A DNA stretch of 64,000 bases from Collinsella sp. AF33-16. Its GTDB lineage: Bacteria; Actinomycetota; Coriobacteriia; Coriobacteriales; Coriobacteriaceae. The first letter of the stretch is position 1. Every line of letters begins with the position of its first letter. Under the pieces are notes generated by a model. The model did not search any database, was not told the DNA's origin, and saw only the letters and a program-made list of their open reading frames with translations. Shown piece after piece: positions 26,396-35,320 of the stretch. The stretch lies in NCBI RefSeq assembly GCF_003475325.1, contig NZ_QRQC01000002.1:1-64000 (forward strand), given 5' to 3'. The position numbers and the translations under genes were made by a program.

Positions 26396-27745
26396 GTGCC
26401 AAAAAAGACTGAGAGCACGGGTACTGGGCTGGAATCCTACGTTGCAAAGCTCATGGGCAACGGCTCAAACAGGACTTCGGTAACCGAGGACGAGATTCAG
26501 GTCGCCCTGAAGGATATCGATGTTTCTGACGAGCAGCTCACCGCGGTGTATTCCGCGCTGCGCAACAGCGGCATCCAGATTATCTCCGCGAGCGGAAACG
26601 ACGACGCCCCCATGGACGTCGACGATGACGATAACGATACCGATACTGACGATTTCGATGACGACGACGAGCACGATTCCGGCTCGCTCGACGATCACGA
26701 GCTCAAGATGGCCCGTCAGGCCGACGCCGAGATGGGTTCTTCCAAGAGCAAGAAGAAGCGCACCGTGCGCACGTCCCGTTCACGCTCCCGCGTGCGTGGC
26801 ATCGATGCCTCCACGGTGATGCTGACCGGCGATCCGGTTCGTATGTACCTCAAGGAGATCGGCAAGGTCGACCTGCTGACCGCCTCCGAAGAGGTCGATT
26901 TGGCCATGAAGATCGAGGCCGGTCTCGAGGCCACCGAGAAACTCGAGGTCGCCGATGCCGGCGAGCTCGAGCTCACGCGTGCCGAGATGCGTCGTCTTAC
27001 GCGCATTGAGAACGTCGGCCTCGAAGCTAAGCAGGCACTCATCAGCGCAAACCTGCGTCTGGTCGTCTCCATCGCCAAGCGTTATGTCGGCCGCGGCATG
27101 CTGTTCCTTGACCTGATCCAGGAGGGTAACCTCGGTCTGATTCGCGCCGTCGAGAAGTTCGACTACCAGAAGGGCTTCAAGTTCTCCACGTACGCCACGT
27201 GGTGGATCCGTCAGGCCATTACGCGCGCTATCGCCGACCAGGCCCGTACCATCCGTATTCCCGTGCATATGGTCGAGACTATCAACAAGCTCGTCCGCGT
27301 GCAGCGCCAGCTCCTTCAGGACCTGGGTCGCGACCCGACCCCCGAGGAGATCGGTGCCGAGATGGACATGAGCGCCGACCGCGTCCGCGAGATCCAGAAG
27401 ATCTCGCAGGAGCCCGTGTCGCTTGAGACCCCCATCGGCGAGGAAGAGGATTCCCAGCTGGGCGACTTTATCGAGGACTCCCAGGCTATCGTTCCGCCCG
27501 ATGCCGCCAGCTTCTCCATGCTGCAGGAGCAGCTCACTCAGGTGCTCGACTCGCTTGCCGATCGTGAGCGCAAGGTTATCGAGCTGCGCTTTGGCCTTGT
27601 CGACGGGCATCCCCGCACGCTCGAGGAGGTCGGTCGCGAGTTTGGCGTCACGCGCGAGCGTATCCGCCAGATCGAGTCCAAGACTTTGGCCAAGCTCCGC
27701 CACCCCAGCCGCAGCAGCAAGCTCAAAGACTACATCGAGTCTTAG
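26396..27745 (+). CDS. rpoD: Primary RNA polymerase sigma factor (sigma-70/SigA)
   Basis: A 449-residue housekeeping sigma factor. Region 1.1-like start, an acidic Asp-rich stretch at about residues 72-110 and a basic segment come first. Region 1.2 follows ([16 protein letters not shown]), then region 2 ([32 protein letters not shown]), region 3, and region 4 with [20 protein letters not shown] chose GTG 26396 because AAGGGAG lies at 26384-26390. Being next to dnaG matches the classic macromolecular synthesis arrangement. Two hairpins follow the stop. Confidence 0.96.
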   Translation: MPKKTESTGTGLESYVAKLMGNGSNRTSVTEDEIQVALKDIDVSDEQLTAVYSALRNSGIQIISASGNDDAPMDVDDDDNDTDTDDFDDDDEHDSGSLDDHELKMARQADAEMGSSKSKKKRTVRTSRSRSRVRGIDASTVMLTGDPVRMYLKEIGKVDLLTASEEVDLAMKIEAGLEATEKLEVADAGELELTRAEMRRLTRIENVGLEAKQALISANLRLVVSIAKRYVGRGMLFLDLIQEGNLGLIRAVEKFDYQKGFKFSTYATWWIRQAITRAIADQARTIRIPVHMVETINKLVRVQRQLLQDLGRDPTPEEIGAEMDMSADRVREIQKISQEPVSLETPIGEEEDSQLGDFIEDSQAIVPPDAASFSMLQEQLTQVLDSLADRERKVIELRFGLVDGHPRTLEEVGREFGVTRERIRQIESKTLAKLRHPSRSSKLKDYIES

Positions 27746-27747
27746 GG

Positions 27748-27773
27748 TTACGGCGTTCTACCGAACGCCGTAA
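27748..27773 (+). terminator. Stem-loop just after rpoD
   Basis: A perfect 11-bp stem (TTACGGCGTTC with GAACGCCGTAA) with a 4-nt loop starts 3 nt after the stop. There is no T-run, so it may act as a pause or 3' stabiliser ahead of the larger structure downstream. Confidence 0.5.
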
Positions 27774-27787
27774 CTGGCCGACGCTGC

Positions 27788-27890
27788 AAACCCGCCAGAG
27801 CGGCAATCTGCCTTTCAACTTCGGCGGCATGACCAAAAGGTCAATGCCGCCTTGTTTCAAGGCACCTTGCTCGCTCTGGCGGGTTTTCGC
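27788..27890 (+). terminator. Nested inverted repeat ending in a T-run, rpoD terminator
   Basis: Outer arms 27788-27802 and 27872-27886 are a perfect 15-bp match (left arm AAACCCGCCAGAGCG), ending in TTTTC. Inside is a second stem (GGCGGCAT 27823-27830 with ATGCCGCC 27844-27851) and a smaller GCCTT/AAGGC pairing. The whole could fold as one long branched hairpin. Confidence 0.6.
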
Positions 27891-27980
27891 TGTCCGTCCT
27901 CTATCTGCGGCGTTGCTATGGCTGTCAGTTGTGCGACAGTTTGGGGGTGGTTATTGGGGACAGACTTAAATGAGTAGTCG

Positions 27981-28024
27981 TTGGGGACGTTCTTGAATGA
28001 CTAGTCGTTTAAGAACGTCACCAA
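27981..28024. repeat. 14-bp inverted repeat upstream of the tRNA-Asn promoter
   Basis: TTGGGGACGTTCTT (27981-27994) pairs with AAGAACGTCACCAA (28011-28024) at 13 of 14 positions. The surrounding sequence also repeats short AGTCGTT blocks. It resembles the dispersed GGGGACAG-containing palindromes elsewhere in the window. Confidence 0.5.
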
Positions 28025-28057
28025 TGACTAGGCGGAGAAAAATTCTTAAAAAAGTTC

Positions 28058-28085
28058 TTGCCCTGAGCTGATTCGTCCGTATAAT
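28058..28085 (+). promoter_or_regulatory. Predicted promoter of the tRNA-Asn genes
   Basis: TTGCCC at 28058-28063 and a perfect TATAAT at 28080-28085, spacing 16 nt, 30 nt ahead of the first tRNA. Confidence 0.65.
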
Positions 28086-28115
28086 AAACTTCGTTGCTTG
28101 AGAGCACGCACCTAT

Positions 28116-28190
28116 TCCTCGGTAGCTCAATGGTAGAGCACGCGGCTGTTAACCGCGCTGTTGTAGGTTCGAGTCCTACCCGGGGAGCCA
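28116..28190 (+). tRNA. tRNA-Asn (anticodon GTT), copy 1
   Basis: A 75-nt cloverleaf. The acceptor stem is TCCTCGG with CCGGGGA and the D-arm is AGCTCAATGGTAGAGC. The anticodon stem CGCGG/CCGCG carries loop CTGTTAA, with GTT at 28148-28150. The T-loop contains GGTTCGAGTCC, and CCA is encoded. Confidence 0.97.
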
Positions 28191-28199
28191 GAATTTCTC

Positions 28200-28221
28200 A
28201 GCCCATTCCGCTGGGCTTTTT
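28200..28221 (+). terminator. Terminator between the two tRNA-Asn genes
   Basis: A 6-bp stem (AGCCCA with TGGGCT) is followed by TTTT, only 9 nt after the first tRNA. Confidence 0.6.
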
Positions 28222-28224
28222 AAT

Positions 28225-28299
28225 TCCTCGGTAGCTCAATGGTAGAGCACGCGGCTGTTAACCGCGCTGTTGTAGGTTCGAGTCCTACCCGGGGAGCCA
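28225..28299 (+). tRNA. tRNA-Asn (anticodon GTT), copy 2
   Basis: Identical over all 75 nt to the copy at 28116-28190, including encoded CCA. No separate promoter is obvious in the 34-nt gap, so it probably depends on read-through from copy 1. Confidence 0.97.
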
Positions 28300-28307
28300 G
28301 GTTGTAG

Positions 28308-28335
28308 AACCCGTCGCTTATGCGGCGGGTTTTTT
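28308..28335 (+). terminator. Terminator after the tRNA-Asn pair
   Basis: A 10-bp stem (AACCCGTCGC with GCGGCGGGTT, one T-G pair) and loop TTAT are followed by TTTT. Confidence 0.8.
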
Positions 28336-28493
28336 CATGCCGCGACCACTTGACTCAAACGTTGCCATATCAACATTTCGTGTCGAGGATGTAATCCCGC
28401 GACCCATCACCTCAACATGGCGCGGTCGTTGTAGAATATTGCAATGATTGCTCCCACGACATGGTGCCGTGAGCACCAGATAAGGAGATTCTT

Positions 28494-28850
28494 GTGTCTG
28501 AGACCATTAACGGCAGCCTGAGCGTCTCGAACGACGTTATTGCCGATATTGCCGGTTATGCCGCGATGACATGCTATGGCGTCGTCGGTATGGCTGAGCA
28601 GCTCCAAGGCGCCGAGAGCGTGCGCCTGCTTGCCGGTCAGCGCCTCCGCAAGGGCGTGCTTGTCTCCGCCGACGAGAACGGCCTTACGGTCGATCTTCAC
28701 GTCGTGCTCGAGAACGGCGTCAACATGAAGTCCGTCTGCCACAATCTTTCGAGCTCCGTTGCCTTCACCCTGCAGGAGATCGCTCAGATCGACCCCGCCA
28801 GCCTTAAGATCGGCATCCATATCGACGCGCTCAAGAGCCGTCTGAACTAG
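28494..28850 (+). CDS. Asp23/Gls24 family envelope stress-type protein
   Basis: A 118-residue protein of the Asp23 (YloU-like) family. It has the family strand SLSVSNDVIADIAGYAAM, the cysteine-containing CYGVVGM loop and a VDLHVVLENGVNMK strand. Members are membrane-associated cytosolic proteins tied to envelope stress. The pairing with a DAK2-domain gene directly downstream is the conserved yloU-yloV arrangement of Gram-positive bacteria. The GTG start at 28494 is preceded by AAGGAG. Confidence 0.9.
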   Translation: MSETINGSLSVSNDVIADIAGYAAMTCYGVVGMAEQLQGAESVRLLAGQRLRKGVLVSADENGLTVDLHVVLENGVNMKSVCHNLSSSVAFTLQEIAQIDPASLKIGIHIDALKSRLN

Positions 28851-28877
28851 CATCCGAAAACGGAGATTCAAATACCC

Positions 28878-30539
28878 ATGATTGCAAAGACCATTCGCAC
28901 CTGTTTTCCGATCGCTGCGGCTGCCGTTTCCGACAAGGCCGAGGAGATCAACAAGCTCAACGTCTTCCCCGTACCCGATGGCGATACCGGCACCAACATG
29001 TCGCTCACGCTCGCCTCGGTGACCAAGGAGCTCTCCGCCCTTCCTGCCGACGCCGACATGGAGGCCATCGCCGGTGCCATCACCCATGGCTCCCTGATGG
29101 GTGCCCGTGGCAACTCCGGCGTCATCACCTCGCAGATTCTGCGTGGTGTGGCCGAGGGCCTTGTCTCTGCCGATGAGCCCATCACTTCCGCCAACATCGC
29201 CTATGCGTTCCGCCGAGCCGTCAAGGTTGCCTTCCAGGCAGTGCGTAAGCCCATCGAGGGTACGATCCTCACGGTGCTGCGCGACGTCTCGACCAAGGCA
29301 GACGAGTGCGAGAAGAAGAAGTTCTCGGCCGAGGACGCGCTCGACGCCATCGTCGTCGAGGCCTATCAGTCCGTCGCCCGTACGCCCGACCTGCTGCCCG
29401 TTCTGAAGGAGAACGGCGTGGTCGACTCCGGCGCCTTTGGATTTGCCATCTTCCTTGAGAACTTTGTTGCCGCCGCGCTTGGTCGCAGCACCGTTGTCGA
29501 GGATTTCTCCGCCACGTTTGACTCCGCTGGCTCTGCCCGCGACGCGGCCCTCGACCGCGTTGAGATCGAGGCCAACGACGACTGGGAGGGCTCGGAGTTC
29601 CGTTACTGCAATGAGTTCCTGTTTAAGGCAGACGCCCCGTTTGACGAGGACGAGTGCCTTAAGTTCCTGGGCTCCATGGGCGACTGCGAGCTACTCGTGG
29701 GCGCTTACCCCGATTACAAGATTCACGTGCACTCCAACACCCCCAACCTGGTGCTCGAGCATATGCTGCAGCTTGGTCAGATTTACGAGGTCTTTATCCA
29801 CAACATGGAGATGGAGGCCCACGACCGTACCGCCAAGATCCACGAGGACCAGGAAAAGGCCGCCGAGCCCGCCAAGGCGCTGGGCTTTGTCGCCGTTGCC
29901 GCCGGTTCCGGCGAGGCAGACATCCTCAAGTCCCTCGGCGTCGACGTGATCGTGTCGGGTGGTCAGACCATGAACCCCTCGACTGCAGACTTGCTGGGCG
30001 CCGTTGACCAGGTCAACGCGACCTCGGTCATCATCCTGCCCAACAACGGCAACATCCGCATGGCTGCCGAGGCCGCTGCCTCAGCCTGCACCGACAAGAA
30101 GGTAGCCGTCGTTCCCACCAAGACCGTCCCGCAGGCCTTCTCCGCGCTGTTCGCGGTCCTGCCCGATTCCGAGCTCGAGGATGCCGTCGCCGCTATGGTC
30201 GACGCCATCAGCGAGGTTCGCGATGGCGAGGTCACCCGTGCCGTGCGCGATTCCAGCGCCTCCGACGGCTCGCCGATTCACTCCGGTGACGTCATGGGTA
30301 TCATCGCCGGCTCCATCGACGTGGTCGGCTCCGACGTGAAGCAGGTCACGCTCGATTGCATCAACCGTATGCAGGAGGAAGAGGAGGGCGACGCGCTGAC
30401 GATTCTGGCCGGCGAGGAACTGTCCGATGAGGCCTTCCAGGAGATCGTAGACGCCATTGAGGAGGCTCAGCCCGATTTGGAGATCGACGCCCATCGTGGC
30501 GAGCAGCCGCTCTATCCCGTGATCTTCTCGATCGAGTAG
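28878..30539 (+). CDS. DAK2 domain kinase-like protein (YloV/FakA family)
   Basis: A 553-residue protein. The N-terminal DAK2 (dihydroxyacetone-kinase type) domain has NKLNVFPVPDGDTGTNM, whose aspartates bind Mg-ATP, and MGARGNSGVI. A central region and a C-terminal DegV-like domain follow (GLD-type strands, SGGQTMNPSTADLL). FakA proteins phosphorylate fatty acids bound to a FakB (DegV) partner so they can enter phospholipid synthesis. The downstream plsX/acpP genes at 35-36 kb fit a lipid role. Assignment to FakA rather than another YloV function is by family only. Confidence 0.85.
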   Translation: MIAKTIRTCFPIAAAAVSDKAEEINKLNVFPVPDGDTGTNMSLTLASVTKELSALPADADMEAIAGAITHGSLMGARGNSGVITSQILRGVAEGLVSADEPITSANIAYAFRRAVKVAFQAVRKPIEGTILTVLRDVSTKADECEKKKFSAEDALDAIVVEAYQSVARTPDLLPVLKENGVVDSGAFGFAIFLENFVAAALGRSTVVEDFSATFDSAGSARDAALDRVEIEANDDWEGSEFRYCNEFLFKADAPFDEDECLKFLGSMGDCELLVGAYPDYKIHVHSNTPNLVLEHMLQLGQIYEVFIHNMEMEAHDRTAKIHEDQEKAAEPAKALGFVAVAAGSGEADILKSLGVDVIVSGGQTMNPSTADLLGAVDQVNATSVIILPNNGNIRMAAEAAASACTDKKVAVVPTKTVPQAFSALFAVLPDSELEDAVAAMVDAISEVRDGEVTRAVRDSSASDGSPIHSGDVMGIIAGSIDVVGSDVKQVTLDCINRMQEEEEGDALTILAGEELSDEAFQEIVDAIEEAQPDLEIDAHRGEQPLYPVIFSIE

Positions 30540-30548
30540 GCTCTGCCC

Positions 30549-32726
30549 ATGTCCGAGCTGTGCTCCGTGCCGCGCGTCTCGGAGCGCTTTGCCCAGAGCA
30601 ATGCGCTCGACGAAGATATCGCGCGACTCAAATATGTTTCAGGTAAACGTGAGGAGGCCCTTCGCCGTCTGGGAATTCGGACGGTGGGGGACCTCCTTCT
30701 CCATATCCCTCATCGTTACCTCGACTTTACTCGTTCGTGGTCCATCGAGATGGCGCCCATCGGTACCGTGTGCACTATCATCGCCACGGTCGACCGCATC
30801 GTCCAAAAGCAGCCGCGTCCGCGCATGCAGGTGACCGAGGTCTCACTCGTTGACGAGACGGGCGTGCTACAGGTCGCCTTTTTCCGCCAGCCCTGGATTG
30901 CCCAGCAGCTTAAGCAGGGCGACCGCCTGGCCGTGATGGGCAAGGTTGAGTTTGCCTACGGTTTTAAGCAGATGGCCTCGCCGCACTTTGAAAAGCTCGA
31001 GGAAGGGCGTGCCGCAGGCACTATCCTGCCGGTCCATTACGTCAGTGATGGCGTGAGCCAGGCGTGGATGCGCCGCATCGTAAGCGGCGCGCTCGAGGTC
31101 GTCGGCAATCCCTTTGATCCCATTCCGGCACGCTTACGCGTTAAGCGTCGCCTGATGAGCAATGCTCGTGCGCTTCGATCGATCCACTTTCCCTCGAGCA
31201 TGGCTGAGCGCGACATCGCACGCCGGCGTCTTGCCTACGAGGAGTGTCTCTACCTGCAGCTGGCGCTGCGTCTGCGCAACGACGGCGGCCTGGTCGATGT
31301 GGTGCCCTATGCCCACACCGCGGGCGAGCACCTGGTCGCGCTCAAGCAGGCCCTGCCGTTTTCGCTGAGCGACGAGCAGGAGGCCGCGTTCCAGGATATC
31401 CTGCGCGATATGTGCGATGGCGGGCGCGTGATGAACCGCCTGCTGCTGGGCGATGTCGGTACCGGTAAGACCGCCGTTGCCGCCTGCGCGCTGGCTGTGG
31501 CTGCCGATGGCGGTACGCAGGCCTGCGTTATGGCGCCCACGGGCGTGCTGGCGCGCCAATATGCCGATAAGACCGGCCCCTTGCTCTCGCAGGCTGGCAT
31601 GACCTGGGCGCTCCTGACGGGCGCCACGCCGGCGGCCGAGCGCGAGCGGATCCATGCCCAGCTGGAATCGGGCGAGCTCGATGTCCTCTTTGGCACCCAC
31701 GCGGTGCTTTCGGATAACGTGGCGTTTAAGCATCTGTCGCTCGTGGTCATCGATGAGCAGCACCGGTTTGGCGTCGGCCAACGCAACGCCCTGCGTGCGA
31801 AGGGCCCTGGTGCCGATCTACTCGTTATGACGGCAACGCCCATCCCACGTACGCTGGCGCTTTCGGTCTACGGCGATCTGGACACGAGCATCATCCGCCA
31901 TCGGCCCGTCCCTGGCGCTGGCGTGATGACACGCGTGCTTACCGAGTCGAGCCGCGACCTTGCCTATGGCGCCATCCGCGAGGCGCATGAAAAGGGTCAG
32001 CAGGCCTACGTGATTTGCCCGCTCGTGGAGCCGAGTGACTCGGTCGATGAGCTGGAAGACGTGCCCGGTATTGCCCGCGACGATGAGGGCCGCGTGACGG
32101 TTCCCGTGCCGCTGCACGATACGGCGACCGAGCTCGATCGCCTGCGTCTGGCGTTGCCGGGCCTTGCCATCGAGCGCCTTCACGGCCGTATGCCAGCGGG
32201 GGAGAAGGACCAGGTTATCGATGCCTTCAAGCGCGGCGAGATCGACGTGCTCGTCTCGACTACGGTGGTCGAGGTGGGCGTCGACGTGCCCAACGCCACC
32301 GTCATGGTCATCGAGAACGGTGAGCGCTTTGGCTTGGCGGCCCTGCACCAGCTGCGCGGCCGCGTGGGCCGCGGCAGCGTGTCGGGCACCTGCCTGGTCA
32401 TGACGCACTCCAAGGGCAACGGCGGCGCTTCGGCGGCGCAAGAGCGTCTCCAGTCGCTCGAAAAGACCTCGGACGGCTTTACGCTCGCCCAGATGGACCT
32501 TCGTCTGCGCCACGAGGGCGAAATCCTGGGGTACCGCCAGCATGGCGGTGTGACTCTGCGCTTTGTCGACCTGGATGCCGACGAGGAGCTGATCGAGTGG
32601 GCCCATTTGGACGCGGTCGAGCTCTTGCGGTATGCTTGCAACCTTGACTCCGTGGCGACGCGCCCCCTGCGCGATGCGGTCGCCATGCGATATCGACACA
32701 TTTTTAAGGAGGTCAGCGGAGGATGA
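30549..32726 (+). CDS. recG: ATP-dependent DNA helicase RecG
   Basis: A 725-residue branch-migration helicase for stalled forks and Holliday junctions. The N-terminal wedge/OB domain covers about residues 1-250. Motor motifs are LLLGDVGTGKTAVA (Walker A), DEQHRFGVGQR (DEQH box), MTATPIPRTLAL, and the C-terminal VVEVGVDVPNA and QLRGRVGRG. The length is slightly above the usual 680-700. Its stop overlaps the rsmD start by 4 nt (ATGA). Confidence 0.95.
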   Translation: MSELCSVPRVSERFAQSNALDEDIARLKYVSGKREEALRRLGIRTVGDLLLHIPHRYLDFTRSWSIEMAPIGTVCTIIATVDRIVQKQPRPRMQVTEVSLVDETGVLQVAFFRQPWIAQQLKQGDRLAVMGKVEFAYGFKQMASPHFEKLEEGRAAGTILPVHYVSDGVSQAWMRRIVSGALEVVGNPFDPIPARLRVKRRLMSNARALRSIHFPSSMAERDIARRRLAYEECLYLQLALRLRNDGGLVDVVPYAHTAGEHLVALKQALPFSLSDEQEAAFQDILRDMCDGGRVMNRLLLGDVGTGKTAVAACALAVAADGGTQACVMAPTGVLARQYADKTGPLLSQAGMTWALLTGATPAAERERIHAQLESGELDVLFGTHAVLSDNVAFKHLSLVVIDEQHRFGVGQRNALRAKGPGADLLVMTATPIPRTLALSVYGDLDTSIIRHRPVPGAGVMTRVLTESSRDLAYGAIREAHEKGQQAYVICPLVEPSDSVDELEDVPGIARDDEGRVTVPVPLHDTATELDRLRLALPGLAIERLHGRMPAGEKDQVIDAFKRGEIDVLVSTTVVEVGVDVPNATVMVIENGERFGLAALHQLRGRVGRGSVSGTCLVMTHSKGNGGASAAQERLQSLEKTSDGFTLAQMDLRLRHEGEILGYRQHGGVTLRFVDLDADEELIEWAHLDAVELLRYACNLDSVATRPLRDAVAMRYRHIFKEVSGG

Positions 32727-33379
32727 GAATCATCGGCGGCGAATGGCGCGGTCGTAAGATCGAGGAGCCCCGTGGTCGCGATGTCACCCGCCCCACGACC
32801 GATCGCGTGCGCGAGGCATGCGCATCTATGGTCATGTCGGCATTCGACTTCGATCTGGACGAGGTCCGCGTGCTGGACGCTTTTGGCGGCTCCGGTGCCT
32901 TAGGGTTAGAGATGCTCTCACGTGGTGCCCGCTCACTCACGACGTTCGAGATCGATCGGAATGCCGCGCGGCTCATTACCAAGAATATCGAGTCGCTCTG
33001 CCGTGACCGTGCGCGTTGGCGCGTGGTAACGGGCGACATGCTGGCGAGCGCCTCGCGCGGTCGTGTGCCGGGCGGCCCCTTTGATCTGGTCCTGCTCGAC
33101 CCGCCCTATGCTTTTGGTGCCGAGCCGGTCGAGATACTGCTGCAGAACCTGGCTCAGCAGGGCCTGCTTGCACCTGGCGCTTATGCCCTGTTTGAGCATG
33201 CCGCCGCCGATGCGGGCGCGCATCCGGCAGGCTTTGAGATCGTGCGCGAGAAGCGCTACGGCATTACCTCGGTCGACCTGCTTCGTTGGGTCGGCGATGA
33301 CGATAGTGAGGAAGATTGCGCCGGCACCGATGCTTACAACAACGATGCCATGACGGTTCAGGAGAACGCCCATGAGTGA
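32723..33379 (+). CDS. rsmD: 16S rRNA (guanine966-N2)-methyltransferase RsmD
   Basis: A 218-residue SAM-dependent methyltransferase. Visible motifs are the N-terminal MRIIGGEWRGRKI, the TRPTTDRVREA block, the SAM-binding loop LDAFGGSGALGLEMLSRG, and the catalytic LLDPPYAF (N/DPPY type). It overlaps recG by 4 nt and coaD by 8 nt. The recG-rsmD-coaD order is widely conserved. The C-terminal acidic tail of about 25 residues is an extension. Confidence 0.93.
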   Translation: MRIIGGEWRGRKIEEPRGRDVTRPTTDRVREACASMVMSAFDFDLDEVRVLDAFGGSGALGLEMLSRGARSLTTFEIDRNAARLITKNIESLCRDRARWRVVTGDMLASASRGRVPGGPFDLVLLDPPYAFGAEPVEILLQNLAQQGLLAPGAYALFEHAAADAGAHPAGFEIVREKRYGITSVDLLRWVGDDDSEEDCAGTDAYNNDAMTVQENAHE

Positions 33380-33869
33380 CACCATCAACCGCGTGATCGT
33401 CCCGGGCACCTTCGATCCCATCACGTTTGGCCATATCGACGTCATCCGCCGCGCCCGCCGCATCTTTCCCAGCGTGATCGTCGCTGTCGCCGAGTCGCAG
33501 GGTAAAAACGGTGTGGGCACCACGTTTATGCTCGATGAGCGCGTGGCGCTGGCTCGCGAGGCGCTCGGTGATATCGACGGCGTCGAGGTCCTGCCCTTTA
33601 CCGGCCTCTTGGTCGACTTCGCTCGCGAGCAGGGGGCGGGGGCCGTGGTCAAGGGCCTGCGCGCCATGACCGACTTTGAGTACGAGCTGCAGCAGGCAGA
33701 CCTCAACTATCGCTTGGATAACGAGTTGGAGTCCATCTTTGTCATGAGTGCGCCGCAGTACGGCTATATCTCGAGTTCGGTCGTTCGCCAGATCGCCTCG
33801 CTCGGCAGCGATGTATCGACGTTTGTCCCGCCCAACGTGGTCGAAGCGCTCAGACACCGCTTTTCGTGA
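33372..33869 (+). CDS. coaD: Pantetheine-phosphate adenylyltransferase
   Basis: A 165-residue enzyme that transfers AMP to 4'-phosphopantetheine in coenzyme A synthesis. The nucleotidyltransferase motif GTFDPITFGHIDVIRRA is at about residues 11-27. Further features are KGLRAMTDFEYE and the C-terminal ISSSVVRQIASLG block. Length is typical. It is translationally coupled to rsmD by an 8-nt overlap. Confidence 0.95.
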   Translation: MSDTINRVIVPGTFDPITFGHIDVIRRARRIFPSVIVAVAESQGKNGVGTTFMLDERVALAREALGDIDGVEVLPFTGLLVDFAREQGAGAVVKGLRAMTDFEYELQQADLNYRLDNELESIFVMSAPQYGYISSSVVRQIASLGSDVSTFVPPNVVEALRHRFS

Positions 33870-33937
33870 CGTTTTTTATTGCCTGGTGGCATGTGGTAAA
33901 CTAGCACGATGATATGTTACCTATGAAAGGAGACTGG

Positions 33938-34435
33938 ATGCCGGGCGAGAATTTTCCTGGCGATAGGATCGTCAGCTTGGTCGATGAGCTCGAAGGGCTG
34001 ATCGAGGAAGCCAAGCCGCCTTTCGGCAAGAACGCTCAGTTCAAGGTCATCGACGCCGACGTGTTCTTCAACATCCTCGACGAGATCCGCATGAGCTATC
34101 CCGAGGAGTGGCAGAAGTCCCGCCGTATCCTTAAGGAGCGCGAGGAGCTTATGGCTTCCGCCGCCGCTCAGGCCGATTCCATCATCGCCGACGCTCAGCA
34201 GCAGGCCCTCACCATTGCCGGTGAGCAGGAGATCGTCCGCTTGGCACAGCAGCAGGCCGACGACATCCGCGATCGTGCCCAGCAGTACGAGCGCGAGACG
34301 CGTTATGCTGCCGAGGACTACGCAGAGCAGGTCTTTACGCACCTGGAGGAGAACCTCAAGAGCCTGACCGGCACCGTTACCCGTTGCCGTCAGCAGCTCA
34401 ACGAGGGTGCCGCCCAACAGAATGGTCAGTGGTAA
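33938..34435 (+). CDS. Coiled-coil protein, cell-division/ATPase-subunit-like, function unknown
   Basis: A 165-residue protein with ATG 33938 chosen for AAAGGAG at 33926-33932. The N-terminal part (DRIVSLVDELEGLIEEAK, FKVIDADVFFNILDEIRMS) is followed by a long Glu/Gln/Ala-rich coiled coil at about residues 65-140. The pattern resembles DivIVA-like or V-type ATPase subunit E/H-like proteins found between coaD and the DUF177 gene in actinobacteria. I do not assign a function. Its stop codon overlaps the next ATG by 1 nt. Confidence 0.75.
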   Translation: MPGENFPGDRIVSLVDELEGLIEEAKPPFGKNAQFKVIDADVFFNILDEIRMSYPEEWQKSRRILKEREELMASAAAQADSIIADAQQQALTIAGEQEIVRLAQQQADDIRDRAQQYERETRYAAEDYAEQVFTHLEENLKSLTGTVTRCRQQLNEGAAQQNGQW

Positions 34436-34989
34436 TGGCTGAGTTCCCGAGCGTTACCGTCGATCTTTCTGAGCAGCTCGAGTTTCCTGGTGATTCGTAT
34501 CCGCTGACCGGCAAGGTCGATGTTGCCACCTACACGGTGGGCGAGAAGGAGTACCAGCTACAGGACGGCATCGACTACGACGTTGTCTTTACCAATGCCG
34601 GTACCGGTGTCTTGCTCACGGGCATGGTCCGCGCGCACGCCACCGGCGAGTGCGACCGTTGCCTGGAGCCCGCCTCGTTTGATATCGCTGGCGAGATCGA
34701 GGAGTTCTACCTCTTCGAGGAGCCCGAGGATCCCGAGGCCTACGAGGACGGCTACGAGCTCCTGGGTGAGGACCGCATCGTCGATCTGGGTGAGCCCATC
34801 AACGACGCGGTCGTCATGGACACGCCGTTTGTCGTTCTGTGCAAGCCCGATTGCCGCGGCCTGTGCCCCACTTGCGGTTGCAATCTCAACGTCGAGCAAT
34901 GCGATTGCGCCGCCCAGGCAGAGGCAGAATGGGCCGCTGCCACGGAAAATCCATTTGCAGCATTGAAGAATCTCAAGCTCGACGAGTAA
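34435..34989 (+). CDS. DUF177/YceD family protein
   Basis: A 184-residue protein of the YceD family, usually encoded directly before rpmF and linked to 23S rRNA accumulation. Family features are GECDRCLEPASFDIAGEI in the middle and the C-terminal CKPDCRGLCPTCGCNLN block with zinc-type cysteines. The start ATG at 34435 overlaps the upstream stop as TAATG. The rpmF gene follows 64 nt later. Confidence 0.88.
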   Translation: MAEFPSVTVDLSEQLEFPGDSYPLTGKVDVATYTVGEKEYQLQDGIDYDVVFTNAGTGVLLTGMVRAHATGECDRCLEPASFDIAGEIEEFYLFEEPEDPEAYEDGYELLGEDRIVDLGEPINDAVVMDTPFVVLCKPDCRGLCPTCGCNLNVEQCDCAAQAEAEWAAATENPFAALKNLKLDE

Positions 34990-35053
34990 AACTGTGGTAG
35001 TATCGCTACTTGCGCGTAATCGCCACACTGGATAGTTCATAAGGAAGGTCACT

Positions 35054-35233
35054 ATGCCCGTACCTAAACAAAAGCAGGGTCGTATCCGCACTCACACCCG
35101 TCGTTCCGCCAACATGAAGATCTCGGCTGCGGCTCAGTCCACGTGCCCCCGTTGCGGCGCTGTCAAGCTTCCGCACCACGTGTGCCCCAGCTGCGGTTTC
35201 TACAAGGACCGCGAGGTTATCGTTACCGAGTAA
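35054..35233 (+). CDS. rpmF: 50S ribosomal protein L32
   Basis: A 59-residue protein starting MPVPKQKQGRIRTHTRRS. It has two zinc knuckles CPRC and CPSC separated by AVKLPHHV and ends with YKDREVI. Length and motifs are those of zinc-type L32. AAGGAAGG lies upstream of ATG 35054. The DUF177-rpmF-plsX order is classical. Confidence 0.96.
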   Translation: MPVPKQKQGRIRTHTRRSANMKISAAAQSTCPRCGAVKLPHHVCPSCGFYKDREVIVTE

Positions 35234-35273
35234 CGGTATACTCTGGATGCGATGCCGTTCCAAATGGAACCAC

Positions 35274-35304
35274 AATGGCCGGCTCAATGAGTCGGCCATT
35301 TTTG
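35274..35304 (+). terminator. Intrinsic terminator after rpmF
   Basis: An 8-bp stem (AATGGCCG with CGGCCATT) with an extra CTCA/TGAG pairing in the loop is followed by TTTT. It lies just before the plsX ribosome binding site, so plsX would depend on read-through or on a promoter nearby. Confidence 0.75.
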
Positions 35305-35320
35305 TATAAGGAGTATGTAT

